64,000 bases of DNA from a bacterium M00.F.Ca.ET.205.01.1.1 (lineage in GTDB: Bacteria; Pseudomonadota; Alphaproteobacteria; Rhizobiales; Rhizobiaceae), in the NCBI GenBank assembly GCA_004791255.1, contig SRUQ01000001.1, positions 62,001-126,000 on the forward strand. Direction: 5' to 3'. Under the pieces are notes generated by a model. That model did no database searches. It had not been told where the DNA came from and saw only the letters and a list, made by a program, of their open reading frames with translations. Within the stretch, counting starts at the first letter, position 1. Each line of letters starts with the position of its first letter. Of this stretch, positions 36,603-46,592 are shown piece by piece. Both the position numbers and the translations under genes were made by a program.

Positions 36603-37373
36603 TCAACTCATCCACTGGCCGCCATCGACATTGTAGGTCTGGGCGACGATGTATTCGGCCTCGCTCGAAGCGAGGAAAACCGCCATGCCGGCGAGATCCT
36701 GCGGCTTACCCATGCGGCCATAGGGCACGCCTTCGCCGACCAGCCGCTTCTTCTGGCCTTTCGGCCGGTTCTCATATCTGGCGAACAGCGCATCGACCTC
36801 GTCCCACATGTCGCTGTCGACGACGCCCGGCGCGATGCCGTTGACGTTGATGCGGTGCTTGATCAGGTCGAGCCCGGCCGATTGTGTCAACGAAATCACC
36901 GCGGCCTTGGTGGCGCAGTAGACGGCGACCAGCGGCTCGCCGCGCCGTCCGGCCTGGCTGGCGATGTTGATGATCCTGCCGCCCCGGCCAGCGGCGATCA
37001 TCGAACGGGCGGCCGCCTGCAGCATGAACAGCGTGCCGGCGACATTGACCGAAAACAGTTTGTCGTAGCTTGCCCGCGATATTTCGACGATCGGCGCGAG
37101 GTCGAACAAGGCTGCGTTGTTGATCAATATATCGAGGCCGCCGGTTCTGTCCTCCACCGCCTTCACCGCGGCATCGATGGAGGCCTGATCGGTAACGTCG
37201 AGCTTCACCGCATAGGCGTTGTCGCCGATCTCGGCCGCCGTCTTCCGCGCTGCCTCCAGGTTGATGTCGGCGACCGCCACGGTGGCGCCCTCGCGAACAT
37301 AGGCTTCGGCGAAAGCCTTGCCGATGCCGCGCGCCGATCCGGTGATCAGCGCCGATTTGCCTTCCAGCCTCAC
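36603..37373 (-). CDS. smoS: Sorbitol/galactitol dehydrogenase, short-chain family
   Basis: 256-residue SDR oxidising D-sorbitol to D-fructose (and galactitol to tagatose) with NAD+. It has TGSARGIGKAFAEAY near residue 10, NNAALFD near 88, catalytic Ser in NIASQAG and Y-x3-K in VYCATKAAVISL near 153. The N-terminal MRLEGKSALITGSARGIG matches Rhodobacter/rhizobial SmoS from memory. GTG start behind GGATGGGACA. It follows the transporter genes and precedes mtlK. Confidence 0.92.
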   Translation of the reverse strand: MRLEGKSALITGSARGIGKAFAEAYVREGATVAVADINLEAARKTAAEIGDNAYAVKLDVTDQASIDAAVKAVEDRTGGLDILINNAALFDLAPIVEISRASYDKLFSVNVAGTLFMLQAAARSMIAAGRGGRIINIASQAGRRGEPLVAVYCATKAAVISLTQSAGLDLIKHRINVNGIAPGVVDSDMWDEVDALFARYENRPKGQKKRLVGEGVPYGRMGKPQDLAGMAVFLASSEAEYIVAQTYNVDGGQWMS

Positions 37374-37397
37374 TGTCCCATCCTCACGGTCCTATCC

Positions 37398-38402
<1,005 letters not shown>

Positions 38403-38453
38403 GGTTTCCTCCCCGAGGGCTTATTGTCTGCCGATAGCTTCCGGCAATGTCCG

Positions 38454-39278
38454 TTACTTCACCGCACCGAAGGTCAGGCCGCGCACCAGCTGCTTCTGGC
38501 TGAACCAGCCCATGATCAGGATCGGCGCGATGGCCAGCGTCGAGGCGGCCGAAAGCTTGGCCCAGAACAGGCCTTGCGGGCTGGAGAACGAGGAGATGAA
38601 GGCGGTGAGCGGCGCGGCGTCCGTGGTGGTCAGCCGGATCGTCCAGAACGCTTCGTTCCAGGCCAGGATGATGTTGAGCAGCATGGTCGAGGCGATGCCC
38701 GGCACAGCCATGGGTGTCAGCACATAGACGATCTCGTTCCACAGCGAGGCGCCATCCATGCGCGCCGCCTCGAGGATTTCGCCCGGGATTTCGCGGAAGT
38801 AGGTGTAGAGCATCCAAACCACGATCGGCAGGTTGATCAGCATCAGCATGACCATCAGGCCGATGCGCGAGTCGAGCAGGCCTAGATTGCGGAAGATCAG
38901 GTAGATCGGGAACAGTACGGCGACCGCCGGCATCATCTTGGTGGACAGCATCCACATCAGGATGTCCTTGGTCCGCTTGGTCGGCGAGAAGGCCATCGAC
39001 CAGGCCGCCGGAATGGCGACCAGCAAGGCCAGGATGGTCGAGCCGACCGAGAGCAGCACCGAGTTCAGGAAGAATTTGAAGTAGCCGCTCTGCGCCTGAA
39101 CTTCGGTATAGCTCTCGAAGGTTCCCGACGGGATCAGGTTGAAGCCCTGGATCGCCTCCTGCTCCGACTTGAACGAGGTGATGATCGTGTAGAGGATCGG
39201 GAAGAAGATCAGCAGAGCGATGATCCAGGCGGCAACGGTCGCGATGGTCTTGTGCTGGGTGGTGACAGAGCGTGCCAT
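38454..39278 (-). CDS. smoG: Polyol ABC importer permease
   Basis: 274-residue MalG-type permease with six membrane segments, N-terminal FFPILYTIITSFKSEQEAIQGF and EAA loop LEAARMDGASLWNEIVYVLTPMA near residue 168. RBS AGGGAGGACAAG precedes ATG. It starts 11 bp downstream of smoF and forms the channel with its product. Confidence 0.93.
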   Translation of the reverse strand: MARSVTTQHKTIATVAAWIIALLIFFPILYTIITSFKSEQEAIQGFNLIPSGTFESYTEVQAQSGYFKFFLNSVLLSVGSTILALLVAIPAAWSMAFSPTKRTKDILMWMLSTKMMPAVAVLFPIYLIFRNLGLLDSRIGLMVMLMLINLPIVVWMLYTYFREIPGEILEAARMDGASLWNEIVYVLTPMAVPGIASTMLLNIILAWNEAFWTIRLTTTDAAPLTAFISSFSSPQGLFWAKLSAASTLAIAPILIMGWFSQKQLVRGLTFGAVK

Positions 39279-39289
39279 CTTGTCCTCCC

Positions 39290-40162
39290 TTACTTGTCCA
39301 GGTTCTTGCCGACGGCGCGCATGGCGAAGAAGGCAACGATGTTGGCGAGAATGACAGCGATGATGCCGCCGGCGGATGCCTGGCCGATTTTGAACTCCAG
39401 CAGGGCCTTCTGGTAGACCAGGAAGGGCAGGTTGGTGGAGGCGTAGCCGGGGCCGCCATTGGTGGTGACGAGGATCTCGGCATAGACCGACAGCAGGAAG
39501 ATCGTCTGGATCAGGATGACGACGGTGATCGCCCGCGACATGTGCGGCAGCGTCAGGTAGATGAAGCGGCTGATGAAGCCGGCGCCGTCCATCTCGGCGG
39601 CTTCCTTCTGCTCACCGTCGAGCGACTGCAGCGCGGTCAACAGGATCAGCGTCGCGAAAGGCAGCCACTGCCAGGCGACGATGATGATGATCGCCAGCAT
39701 CGGATGCTGCCCGAACCAGTCGATCGGCTGCGCCCCGAAGAAGCGCGCTATATCGGCGAACACGCCATATTGCGGGTGCATGATCATGTTCTTCCACACC
39801 AGTGCGGCCACCGGCGGCATGACGAAGAACGGCGAAATGACGAGGATACGCACGATGCCCTGGCCCCACATCGGCTGATCGATCAGCAGCGCCAGCAGGA
39901 TGCCGCCAATGACCGTAATCAACAGCACACTGATCACCAGGAGGAGGGTGTTGAGGATCGATTGCAGGAAGGCCGGGTTGGAATAGAACAGCGCGTAGTT
40001 GGAGAGGCCGACAAAGCCGTCACGAACCGGATTGAGCGGATTGTACTGCTGGAAGGAGAACCACAGCGTGAGCGCCAGTGGAATGACCATCCAGACCAGC
40101 AGCAGGACGACGGATGGCGCCATCATGAACCGGGCAAGCGAACGGGTCTGCTGAGTAGCCAT
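39290..40162 (-). CDS. smoF: Polyol ABC importer permease
   Basis: 290-residue MalF-type permease with an EAA loop (QKEAAEMDGAGFISRFIYLTLPHM near 185) and LSVYAEILVTTNGGPGYAST near 225. The ATG is 8 nt after GGAGGG; an in-frame GTG three codons earlier overlaps that RBS and is rejected. A 12-bp-stem hairpin sits between smoE and this gene. Confidence 0.93.
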   Translation of the reverse strand: MATQQTRSLARFMMAPSVVLLLVWMVIPLALTLWFSFQQYNPLNPVRDGFVGLSNYALFYSNPAFLQSILNTLLLVISVLLITVIGGILLALLIDQPMWGQGIVRILVISPFFVMPPVAALVWKNMIMHPQYGVFADIARFFGAQPIDWFGQHPMLAIIIIVAWQWLPFATLILLTALQSLDGEQKEAAEMDGAGFISRFIYLTLPHMSRAITVVILIQTIFLLSVYAEILVTTNGGPGYASTNLPFLVYQKALLEFKIGQASAGGIIAVILANIVAFFAMRAVGKNLDK

Positions 40163-40229
40163 GACGGTCACCCTCCAAAGGTCAGCCAGATTTTCAGAGT
40201 TGTGCCAGAATTTTCAGAGGTCTTGAAGG

Positions 40230-40259
40230 CGGCCGCCCGAACTGGGTTTCGGGCGGCCG
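40230..40259 (-). terminator. Strong hairpin between smoE and smoF
   Basis: Perfect 12-bp stem CGGCCGCCCGAA/TTCGGGCGGCCG with a 6-nt loop, 45 nt after the smoE stop. No U-tract on the transcribed strand. This position and strength are as expected for a structure that lets the binding protein be made in excess over the permeases. Confidence 0.7.
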
Positions 40260-40304
40260 TTGCCGATCATGGTCGTCGACCGGCGGTCGGCGCCGGGAGG
40301 AGCC

Positions 40305-41615
40305 TTACTTGATGTAGCCGCCCTCGGTCATCGCCGCGGTCGCGGCGTCCTGGGCCTGCTTCAGTGCGTCGTCGACGCTCGACTGGCCGGCAAGAGCCGC
40401 CGAGAAGAGCTGGCCGACCGTGGTGCCAAGACCCTGGAACTCGGGGATGGCGACGAACTGCACGCCGACATAGGGCACCGGCTTGACGGTCGGGTGCGTC
40501 GGGTCGGCGGCGTTGATGGAGTCCAGCGTCATCTTGGCGAACGGAGCCGCCTTCTGGTACTCGGCATTGGCGTAGAGCGAGGAACGCGTTCCCGGAGGCA
40601 CGTTGGCCCAGCCTTCCTTCGAGGCGACGAGTTCCGCGTAGTGCTTGCTGGTCGCCCACGAGACGAATTTCTCGGCGGCGTCGGCCTTCTGCGTGCCGGC
40701 GGGGATCGCGAGCGACCACGCCCACAGCCAGTTGCCGCGCTTGCCAAGGCCATTGTCGGGAGCCAGGGCATAGCCGACCTTGTCGGCGACGGTCGAGTTC
40801 TTCGGATCGGAAACGAAGGAGGCGGCGACGGTGGCGTCGATCCACATGCCGCACTTGCCCTGCTGGAACAGCGCCAGGTTTTCGTTGAAACCGTTGGACG
40901 AGGCGCCTTCCGGTCCGTCGGCCTTCATCAGGTCGACATAGAATTGCAGCGTCTTCTTCCATTCGGGCTGATCGAACTGCGGCTTCCAGTTCTCGTCGAA
41001 CCAGCGGGCGCCGAAGGAGTTCGACATGGCGGTCAGGAAAGCCATGTTCTCGCCCCAGCCAGCCTTGCCGCGCAGGCAGACGCCGTTCACGCCATTGGCG
41101 CGGTCGGTCATCTTGTCGGCGGCCTGCTTGATGAAGTCCCAGGTCGGCGCATCGGGCATCTTCAGCCCGGCCTTGTCCATCAAATCCTTGCGGTACATGA
41201 CGAAGGAGCTTTCGCCATAGAAGGGCGCGGCATAGAGCTTGCCGTCGACCGAAAGGCCGCCTGATATGGCCGGGATGATGTCCTTGGCGTCATAGTCGTC
41301 GCCGAGCTTGTCGAGCGGCAACAGCCAGCTCTGCTTGGCCCAGATCGGCACCTCGTAGGTGCCGATGGTCATCACGTCGTACTGACCGCCCTTGGTGGCG
41401 ATGTCGGTGGTGACGCGCTCGCGCAGCACGTTTTCCTCGAGCGTAACCCAGTTGAGCTGAATGTCGGGGTTAGCCTTGGTGAAGTCTTCCGTCAGCTTCT
41501 GCATGCGGACCATGTCGCCATTGTTGACGGTGGCGATGGTGATGGATTCGGCATGTGCGGCAAAAGCAAAAGCGCTGGCCGACAACAAGCCCAGGGTGAG
41601 CGTGCGCAGTTTCAT
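40305..41615 (-). CDS. smoE: Polyol ABC importer substrate-binding protein
   Basis: 436-residue periplasmic protein with signal peptide (LTLGLLSASAFAFAAHAES) and SBP_bac_1 features (TKGGQYDVMTIGTYEVPIWAKQ near 90, AAPFYGESSFVMYRKDLMDKAG near 148). Binds sorbitol, mannitol or similar polyols in known homologues. The ATG of MKLRTLTLG lies behind AAGGGAGGAATTG; 16 upstream codons in frame are rejected. It is the first gene of the smo transporter operon. Confidence 0.92.
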   Translation of the reverse strand: MKLRTLTLGLLSASAFAFAAHAESITIATVNNGDMVRMQKLTEDFTKANPDIQLNWVTLEENVLRERVTTDIATKGGQYDVMTIGTYEVPIWAKQSWLLPLDKLGDDYDAKDIIPAISGGLSVDGKLYAAPFYGESSFVMYRKDLMDKAGLKMPDAPTWDFIKQAADKMTDRANGVNGVCLRGKAGWGENMAFLTAMSNSFGARWFDENWKPQFDQPEWKKTLQFYVDLMKADGPEGASSNGFNENLALFQQGKCGMWIDATVAASFVSDPKNSTVADKVGYALAPDNGLGKRGNWLWAWSLAIPAGTQKADAAEKFVSWATSKHYAELVASKEGWANVPPGTRSSLYANAEYQKAAPFAKMTLDSINAADPTHPTVKPVPYVGVQFVAIPEFQGLGTTVGQLFSAALAGQSSVDDALKQAQDAATAAMTEGGYIK

Positions 41616-41656
41616 CAATTCCTCCCTTGAACCAAGATGAGCATTTGCCTTGGCTA

Positions 41657-41670
41657 TGAGCAATTACTCA
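41657..41670. promoter_or_regulatory. Near-perfect palindrome upstream of smoE
   Basis: TGAGCAATTACTCA (12 of 14 positions symmetric), 42 bp upstream of the smoE start, in an AT-rich stretch that also contains a second TGAGCA (41639-41644). Candidate operator for SmoC or promoter element of the smo operon. The rest of 41671-41836 shows nothing clear. Confidence 0.4.
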
Positions 41671-41836
41671 CTTGCCGTGAATTATGTCAAGCCGGATTCG
41701 ATGCTGCAGCGCAGCAGACGGCCTTGCCGGCGTCCGCCGGGCGCATGGAAGTTTGGGACGACGAGCAGCGCCCGCGCCCGATATCAGGCGGCGGGACAGG
41801 GAGGCCTGGAGGATTGTATCGGAGAAAACGCGCCGG

Positions 41837-42742
41837 TCAGCAGGCGATCTCGGCCAGCAGCCAGTCACGGAAGGCGCGGATCTTGGGCACGTTGCGGCGC
41901 GCCTCGGGATAAACCAGCCAATAGGCGTGGCCGTCATCGCCAACCAGGTCGAAGGGCTGGATCAAGCGGCCGTCGGCAAGCTCGCTCTTGAACAGCGCCC
42001 GGGTCAGGATCGCCACGCCATGGCCTGATATGGCCGCATTGGCTTCATAGGCCTGCGCGCCCATGCTGCTGCCGGGCCGGCTGGCGAGATCGTGCGCGTG
42101 GACACCGGCGGCCGCGAACCATTGGCTCCACCAGATGTCGCCGGGATCGAGGATCGGCAGCCGCAACAAATCGGCCGGCTCCTTCACGCCGCCGATGCTC
42201 GCCGCCAGTCTGGGGCTCAGCATCGGCGTGAAATCGGCGTCGAGCAGTTTGTAAGCTTCCAGCCCCGGCCATTTTCCGCCGCCGGAGCGGATGGCAAGAT
42301 CGACGTCCTCGCGCGCAAAGTCGGTCAGCCGGCTCGATGTATCGAGCCGCACGGCAAGGGACGGATGCGCAAGCTGGAAAGAGCCGAGATGGTGCGCCAG
42401 CCAGTTGGAGGCAAAGGTCAACACGGTGGTGACGCACAACAGCCCGTCCGCGCCGCCACGCGCCGCGGCATAGGCCTGGCTCAGAATGGCAAAGGCCTCG
42501 CTGACCGCCGGCGCAAAGCGCTGACCGGCCTCGGTCAGTTCGATCTGCCGCGGCCGGCGCAGGAACAAGGGCGCGCCGACGCGCTCCTCCAGCACCTTGA
42601 TCTGGTAGCTGACCGCCGCCTGCGTCATCGCCAGCTCCGCGGCCGCCTTGGTGAAGGACAGATGCCGCGCCACCGCTTCGAACACACGGACCGCCTGCAG
42701 GGGCGGGAGCTGCGAAAGCTGTGGCGAGCTGAGGTCAGGCAT
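41837..42742 (-). CDS. LysR-family regulator (GcvA-like)
   Basis: 301 residues: HTH AVARHLSFTKAAAELAMTQAAVSYQIKVLEERVG near the N-terminus preceded by LPPLQAVRVFEA, then a substrate-binding domain with SGHGVAILTRALF. It sits between smoC and smoE on the same strand, where other smo operons have nothing from memory. It could regulate the divergent DUF1127 gene or be an insertion with an unrelated target. RBS GGAGGC precedes ATG. Confidence 0.88.
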   Translation of the reverse strand: MPDLSSPQLSQLPPLQAVRVFEAVARHLSFTKAAAELAMTQAAVSYQIKVLEERVGAPLFLRRPRQIELTEAGQRFAPAVSEAFAILSQAYAAARGGADGLLCVTTVLTFASNWLAHHLGSFQLAHPSLAVRLDTSSRLTDFAREDVDLAIRSGGGKWPGLEAYKLLDADFTPMLSPRLAASIGGVKEPADLLRLPILDPGDIWWSQWFAAAGVHAHDLASRPGSSMGAQAYEANAAISGHGVAILTRALFKSELADGRLIQPFDLVGDDGHAYWLVYPEARRNVPKIRAFRDWLLAEIAC

Positions 42743-42852
42743 AAAGCCTCCTTATGGGCCATTATCGACGTTCGATTGGCAAAGGCGGCCGGCAGGACCG
42801 ACATTCAGGGTCAACCCGTCATTCGGGTTCAGGATAGCGGAGGTTGACGATC

Positions 42853-43038
42853 ATGACCATGACGCAGCAAAAATGCGCTCCGGCGCCGGATCATCGCTGG
42901 ATTTCCTGGCTCACGGACGGTTTCGGCTGGTTTGCGAGGCGAAGACGGGCGCATCTCGACATCCGGGATCTGTCACCGCATCTGCAGCGCGACGTCGGCT
43001 TTCTCGACGGCAACGATCCCTTCGGCCGCCATCAATAG
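42853..43038 (+). CDS. Small DUF1127-like protein
   Basis: 61 residues ending in the DUF1127-like helix RRRAHLDIRDLSPHLQRDVGFLDG: arginine-rich, then a leucine/aspartate pattern with HLQRDVG. DUF1127 proteins are small basic proteins, some with roles in RNA binding and phosphate or carbon metabolism in alphaproteobacteria. Divergent from the LysR gene (110-bp gap). ATG behind GGAGG with a long 9-nt spacer; a TTG three codons earlier is the alternative. Confidence 0.65.
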   Translation: MTMTQQKCAPAPDHRWISWLTDGFGWFARRRRAHLDIRDLSPHLQRDVGFLDGNDPFGRHQ

Positions 43039-43051
43039 CACGGTTGGTTTT

Positions 43052-43070
43052 ATCGCAAATCGGTTGCGAT
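43052..43070. terminator. Hairpin between convergent DUF1127 gene and smoC
   Basis: ATCGCAA-ATCGG-TTGCGAT, perfect 7-bp stem in the 41-bp gap between two convergent stops, flanked by TTTTAT on the left. Possible bidirectional terminator; T-tract is short. Confidence 0.5.
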
Positions 43071-43079
43071 GTACTCTGC

Positions 43080-44039
43080 TCAGGTGCTGGCCAACAGCGC
43101 TGCAGCGGTCCGCTCGTCGGTGATCAGGCCATTGACCAGCCTTCGGTTCACGGCTGCCAGGATACCGGGCAATTTCAGTTGACCCATGGCGAGCGCGATG
43201 ACCAGCGACTTCTCGCGTGACGGCAGCGACGCCGACGACACCCGGTCGTTGGTGATGCCTTCGATCATGCGACCGTCGCGATCGAACACCCAGCCGACGA
43301 TTTCGGCGATGCCGCCGGCCTTCTGCAAGGCTTTCAACTCGGCCTCGGAAATGAAGCCGTCTTCATAGAGCGGCGCCTTGGGGCCGAGGTCGCCGATGCC
43401 GACGAAGGTGACGTCGGCCTCGGCGGCCAGCGCCAGCGTCGGCTGGATCATCGGCTGGTTGAGCAGCATTTCGCGCTCCTGCGGCGACGAGGCAATGACC
43501 GGCAGCGGCATCGGGAAGGACCGCGCCTTGACCCTGTCGGCCATGGTGAAGATGACGTTGTAGAAGGCGGCCGAGCCGTCGGGCGAGATGTTGCCGGTCA
43601 ACGACACCACCTTGTGCTGCGGGCATTCCATCGGCGGCAATTGCTCGATGGCCGCCTTCAGCGTGCGGCCGGTGCCGATCGCCAGCACGATCGGGGTTGG
43701 CGATCTCAGCCGCCTTTCGATCTCGGCGGCCGCCGCCTCGGCGATGCCGATCGTCGTCGACGATGAGGTCGGATCGCTCGGCACCACTTCGACCAGGTCG
43801 AGCGCGAAGCGCGATTTCAGCCGCGCCGCGAGATCGAGGCAGTTGGCGATCGGGTGGTCGACGCGGACCTTGATCAGGCCTTCCGACACCGCCAGCGACA
43901 CCAGCCGCTGCGCGGTCTGCCTGGAGATGCCGAGCGTGGCCGCGATCTGGTCCTGTGTGTTGCCGGCAACATAATAGAGCCAGCCGGCGCGCGCCGCCTC
44001 GTCCAGCCTGTTGCTGCCGCCATCCTGCCGGGTATTCAC
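43080..44039 (-). CDS. smoC: SorC/DeoR-family sugar-responsive regulator
   Basis: 319 residues: N-terminal HTH (YYVAGNTQDQIAATLGISRQTAQRLVSLAVSEGLI) and a SorC sugar-phosphate-binding domain (VVPSDPTSSSTTIGIAEAAA, VLAIGTGRTLKAAIEQ, VTFVGIGDLGPKAPL). Regulates the smo polyol operon in related bacteria. GTG of VNTRQDGGSN is chosen, 6 nt after GGGAGG; an upstream in-frame GTG (44066) has no RBS. It is separated from smoE by the LysR and DUF1127 genes. Confidence 0.88.
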   Translation of the reverse strand: MNTRQDGGSNRLDEAARAGWLYYVAGNTQDQIAATLGISRQTAQRLVSLAVSEGLIKVRVDHPIANCLDLAARLKSRFALDLVEVVPSDPTSSSTTIGIAEAAAAEIERRLRSPTPIVLAIGTGRTLKAAIEQLPPMECPQHKVVSLTGNISPDGSAAFYNVIFTMADRVKARSFPMPLPVIASSPQEREMLLNQPMIQPTLALAAEADVTFVGIGDLGPKAPLYEDGFISEAELKALQKAGGIAEIVGWVFDRDGRMIEGITNDRVSSASLPSREKSLVIALAMGQLKLPGILAAVNRRLVNGLITDERTAAALLAST

Positions 44040-44178
44040 GTCCTGCCTCCCGAAACCGCCGGTCACAAGGGCGGTCCATTCCTAGTTTCGCAGGGAACGA
44101 CCCGCTGCGCAATTGTCAATCGACCGGGCATTTGCCTGCCCGTTCGAGCGGACACTCCTACGACCGGGACCAAGATTC

Positions 44179-44655
44179 TCAAAATGGCAGCCGCGCGTTT
44201 TCCTTGACCTCCTTGAGGACGAAGAAGGTGCGGATCTGCCTGACGCCTGGAAGCGTGATCAGCTTCTGTCCATGCAGCTTGTTGAAATCGGCCATATCGC
44301 GGACGCGAATCTTCAGCAGATAGTCGAAGTCGCCGGCGACCAGATTGCAGTCGAGCACGTCCTTCATCACCAGCGCCGCCTTCTCGAAGGCCGCAAAGCT
44401 TTCGGGCGTCGAGCGGTCGAGGACGACGCCCACCATAACCAGCGTTCCCAAGCCGACGGCGGCCGGCGAAACCTCGGCTCTGACGCCGGTGGCAAAACCC
44501 TCTTCGAACAGACGCTGGGTGCGCCGATGGCAGGTGGCAGGGCTGACGTTGACGCGCACGGCCAGCTCGGCATTGGTGAGCCGCCCTTCGGCCTGAAGCG
44601 CGCGCAGGATCTTGATGTCGATTCGATCGAGAACTGATATGGAAGATTCTTCCAG
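44179..44655 (-). CDS. Lrp/AsnC-family regulator (AcdR-like), start codon non-canonical
   Basis: The frame encodes a full Lrp/AsnC protein: HTH LDRIDIKILRALQAEGRLTN...AELAVRVNVSPATCHRR and the ligand-binding RAM domain (VMVGVVLDRSTPESFAAF, CNLVAGDFDYLLKIRVRDM, LPGVRQIRTFFVLKEVKE). Between the upstream in-frame stop (44668-44670) and the HTH there is no ATG, GTG or TTG. CTG at 44655 would give 158 residues, the usual length. The first canonical start (GTG, 44559) would cut off half the HTH. It diverges from acdS, as AcdR/LrpL regulators do in other bacteria, so it is the likely acdS regulator. It may use a rare start or be damaged. Confidence 0.72.
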   Translation of the reverse strand: MEESSISVLDRIDIKILRALQAEGRLTNAELAVRVNVSPATCHRRTQRLFEEGFATGVRAEVSPAAVGLGTLVMVGVVLDRSTPESFAAFEKAALVMKDVLDCNLVAGDFDYLLKIRVRDMADFNKLHGQKLITLPGVRQIRTFFVLKEVKENARLPF

Positions 44656-44794
44656 ATTTCGACTGCCTTATGATCAGAACCGTCGCGATTTCTATCACGC
44701 TTGTTCCGTTTCGGAAAGCGGCAGGCGAAAATAGAAAGCACCTTTCGCCGGCTCTTGCCTATCCTTGCAAGGAACCCATCATGGAGCCTGATCG

Positions 44795-45814
44795 ATGTCC
44801 CTTCTGGATAAATTCGAACGCTATCCACTCACTTTCGGCCCGACGCCGATCGAGTATCTGCCGCGGCTGACCGAGGCGCTCGGCGGCAAGGTGCAGGTTT
44901 ACGCCAAGCGCGACGACTGCAATTCCGGCCTCGCAATGGGCGGCAACAAACTGCGCAAGCTCGAATATATCGTGCCGGACGCGATCGCCTCGGGCGCCGA
45001 CACGCTGGTGTCGATCGGCGGCGTCCAGTCCAATCACACCCGCATGGTGGCCGCGACCGCCGCCAAGATCGGCATGAAGTGCGTGGTCATCCAGGAAAAA
45101 TGGGTGCCGCACTACGACGCCGTCTATGATCGCGTCGGCAACATATTGATGACGCGCCTGATGGGCGCCGACAGTCGGCTGGTCGACGACGGTTTCGACA
45201 TCGGCATCCGCAAGAGCTGGGAAGATGCCATCCAGTCGGTCAGGGATGGCGGCGGCAAGCCCTACCCGATCCCGGCCGGCGCCTCGGTGCACAAATACGG
45301 CGCCCTTGGCTATATCGGCTTTGCCGAGGAAGTGGCTAAACAGGAGGCGGAACTCGGCTTCCAGTTCGACTACGTCATCGTCTGCGTGGTGACCGGCTCG
45401 ACCCAGGCCGGCATGATCGTGGGCTTCGCGGCGCAGGACCGGGCGCAGCAGGTGATCGGCATCGATGCTTCCGGGACGCTGCAACAGACCCGCGCCCAGG
45501 TGCGCGAGATCGTCGACAACGCCGCCGAACTGGTTGGGCTCGGCCGCAAGGTTCGCGACGACGAGATCGTCATCAATCCCGACTATGCCTATCCGGCCTA
45601 TGGCGTGCCGTCCGAGGAAACCAATGAGGCGATCCGCCTCGCCGCGCGCACCGAGGCCATGATTACCGACCCGGTCTATGAGGGCAAATCGATGCACGGT
45701 CTGATCGACCTGACGCGCAAGGGGTTTTTCCCCGCAGGCTCCAAGGTGCTCTACGCTCATCTCGGCGGCGCGCCGGCCATCAACGGCTACAGCTATTATT
45801 ACCGCGAGGGCTGA
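44795..45814 (+). CDS. acdS: 1-aminocyclopropane-1-carboxylate deaminase
   Basis: 339-residue PLP enzyme that breaks the ethylene precursor ACC into 2-oxobutyrate and ammonia. PLP lysine is in [10 protein letters not shown] (K52); GGVQSNHTR carries S79. The residues that separate true ACC deaminase from D-cysteine desulfhydrase are present: Tyr-Glu in [11 protein letters not shown] and Leu in YAHLGG. Length equals Pseudomonas AcdS plus one. Divergent from the Lrp gene. In plant-associated bacteria it lowers host ethylene and lets ACC serve as nitrogen source. Confidence 0.95.
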   Translation: MSLLDKFERYPLTFGPTPIEYLPRLTEALGGKVQVYAKRDDCNSGLAMGGNKLRKLEYIVPDAIASGADTLVSIGGVQSNHTRMVAATAAKIGMKCVVIQEKWVPHYDAVYDRVGNILMTRLMGADSRLVDDGFDIGIRKSWEDAIQSVRDGGGKPYPIPAGASVHKYGALGYIGFAEEVAKQEAELGFQFDYVIVCVVTGSTQAGMIVGFAAQDRAQQVIGIDASGTLQQTRAQVREIVDNAAELVGLGRKVRDDEIVINPDYAYPAYGVPSEETNEAIRLAARTEAMITDPVYEGKSMHGLIDLTRKGFFPAGSKVLYAHLGGAPAINGYSYYYREG

Positions 45815-45956
45815 AAGCAGCTCCTTGTCGAGCCGCGCCGGCTTCGGGGGTCGGCGCAAACCAGCGCTCCCGCCGCTCTCCAGCCCGGCCAATCGCAGCC
45901 GGGTGGTTTATCTCGGCGTGCAAACCCTTTAAGGGATCGCAAAAAGGAGCGCTCGC

Positions 45957-46589
45957 ATGACACCGAAGGCGGTTTTCTGGGACATGGACGGCACGCTGGT
46001 CGACAGCGAGCCGCTGCACGAGGCCGCCCTGGTGTCGGCGATGCGCAACGTCGGCCTGACCCCGCCTGACGATCTGCATGAGCGCGTGCTCGGCGTCGCC
46101 GCCTGGCCGGTCTACGAAATGATGCGCGACGAGTTCGGCCTCGACATGCCATTCGACGACTGGATCGTACGCAAATACGATCACTATCTGCCGCTGGTCG
46201 AAGGCTTGAAGCCGCGTCCCGGCGCCATCGAGGTCTTCAACGAATTGCGGGCGCGCGGCATCCAGCAGGCGGTGGTTTCCAATTCTGACCGGGTGATCGT
46301 CGACGCCAATCTGCGCGCTGTCGGCCTTGTCTATCCCGGCATGAAGACGATCAGCCGCAACGACGTGCGCGAAGGCAAGCCGCACGCCGAACCCTTCCTG
46401 CGCGCCGCCTATCTGGCCGGTGTCGATCCCGCTCATGCGATAGCGGTGGACGACAGCTGGCCGGGCGCCATGGCCGGGCTGGCCGCGGGCATGAAGACGA
46501 TCTTCTGGCCGGAAGCGCCGATGGAAGGCCCGCCCGGCGCGGTCGTCATCAACAGCGCCGAGGAATTGCGCCGGGAAGTCGGACTGTAA
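45957..46589 (+). CDS. HAD-superfamily phosphatase (sugar-phosphate type)
   Basis: 210 residues with HAD motifs DMDGTLVDSEPLH (residues 9-21), VVSNSD, GKPHAEPF and VDDSWPGAMAGLAAGM. The C1 cap includes HERVLGVAAWPVYEMM. Similar to YniC/2-deoxyglucose-6-phosphatase-like enzymes; substrate unknown. ATG behind AAAAAGGAG. Its stop is 3 bp from the convergent aldolase stop. Confidence 0.85.
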   Translation: MTPKAVFWDMDGTLVDSEPLHEAALVSAMRNVGLTPPDDLHERVLGVAAWPVYEMMRDEFGLDMPFDDWIVRKYDHYLPLVEGLKPRPGAIEVFNELRARGIQQAVVSNSDRVIVDANLRAVGLVYPGMKTISRNDVREGKPHAEPFLRAAYLAGVDPAHAIAVDDSWPGAMAGLAAGMKTIFWPEAPMEGPPGAVVINSAEELRREVGL

Positions 46590-46592
46590 TCT

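Noticed and set aside
44795..45814. D-cysteine desulfhydrase instead of ACC deaminase
   Set aside because: The Tyr-Glu in [11 protein letters not shown] and the Leu in YAHLGG, which mark ACC deaminase, are both present.
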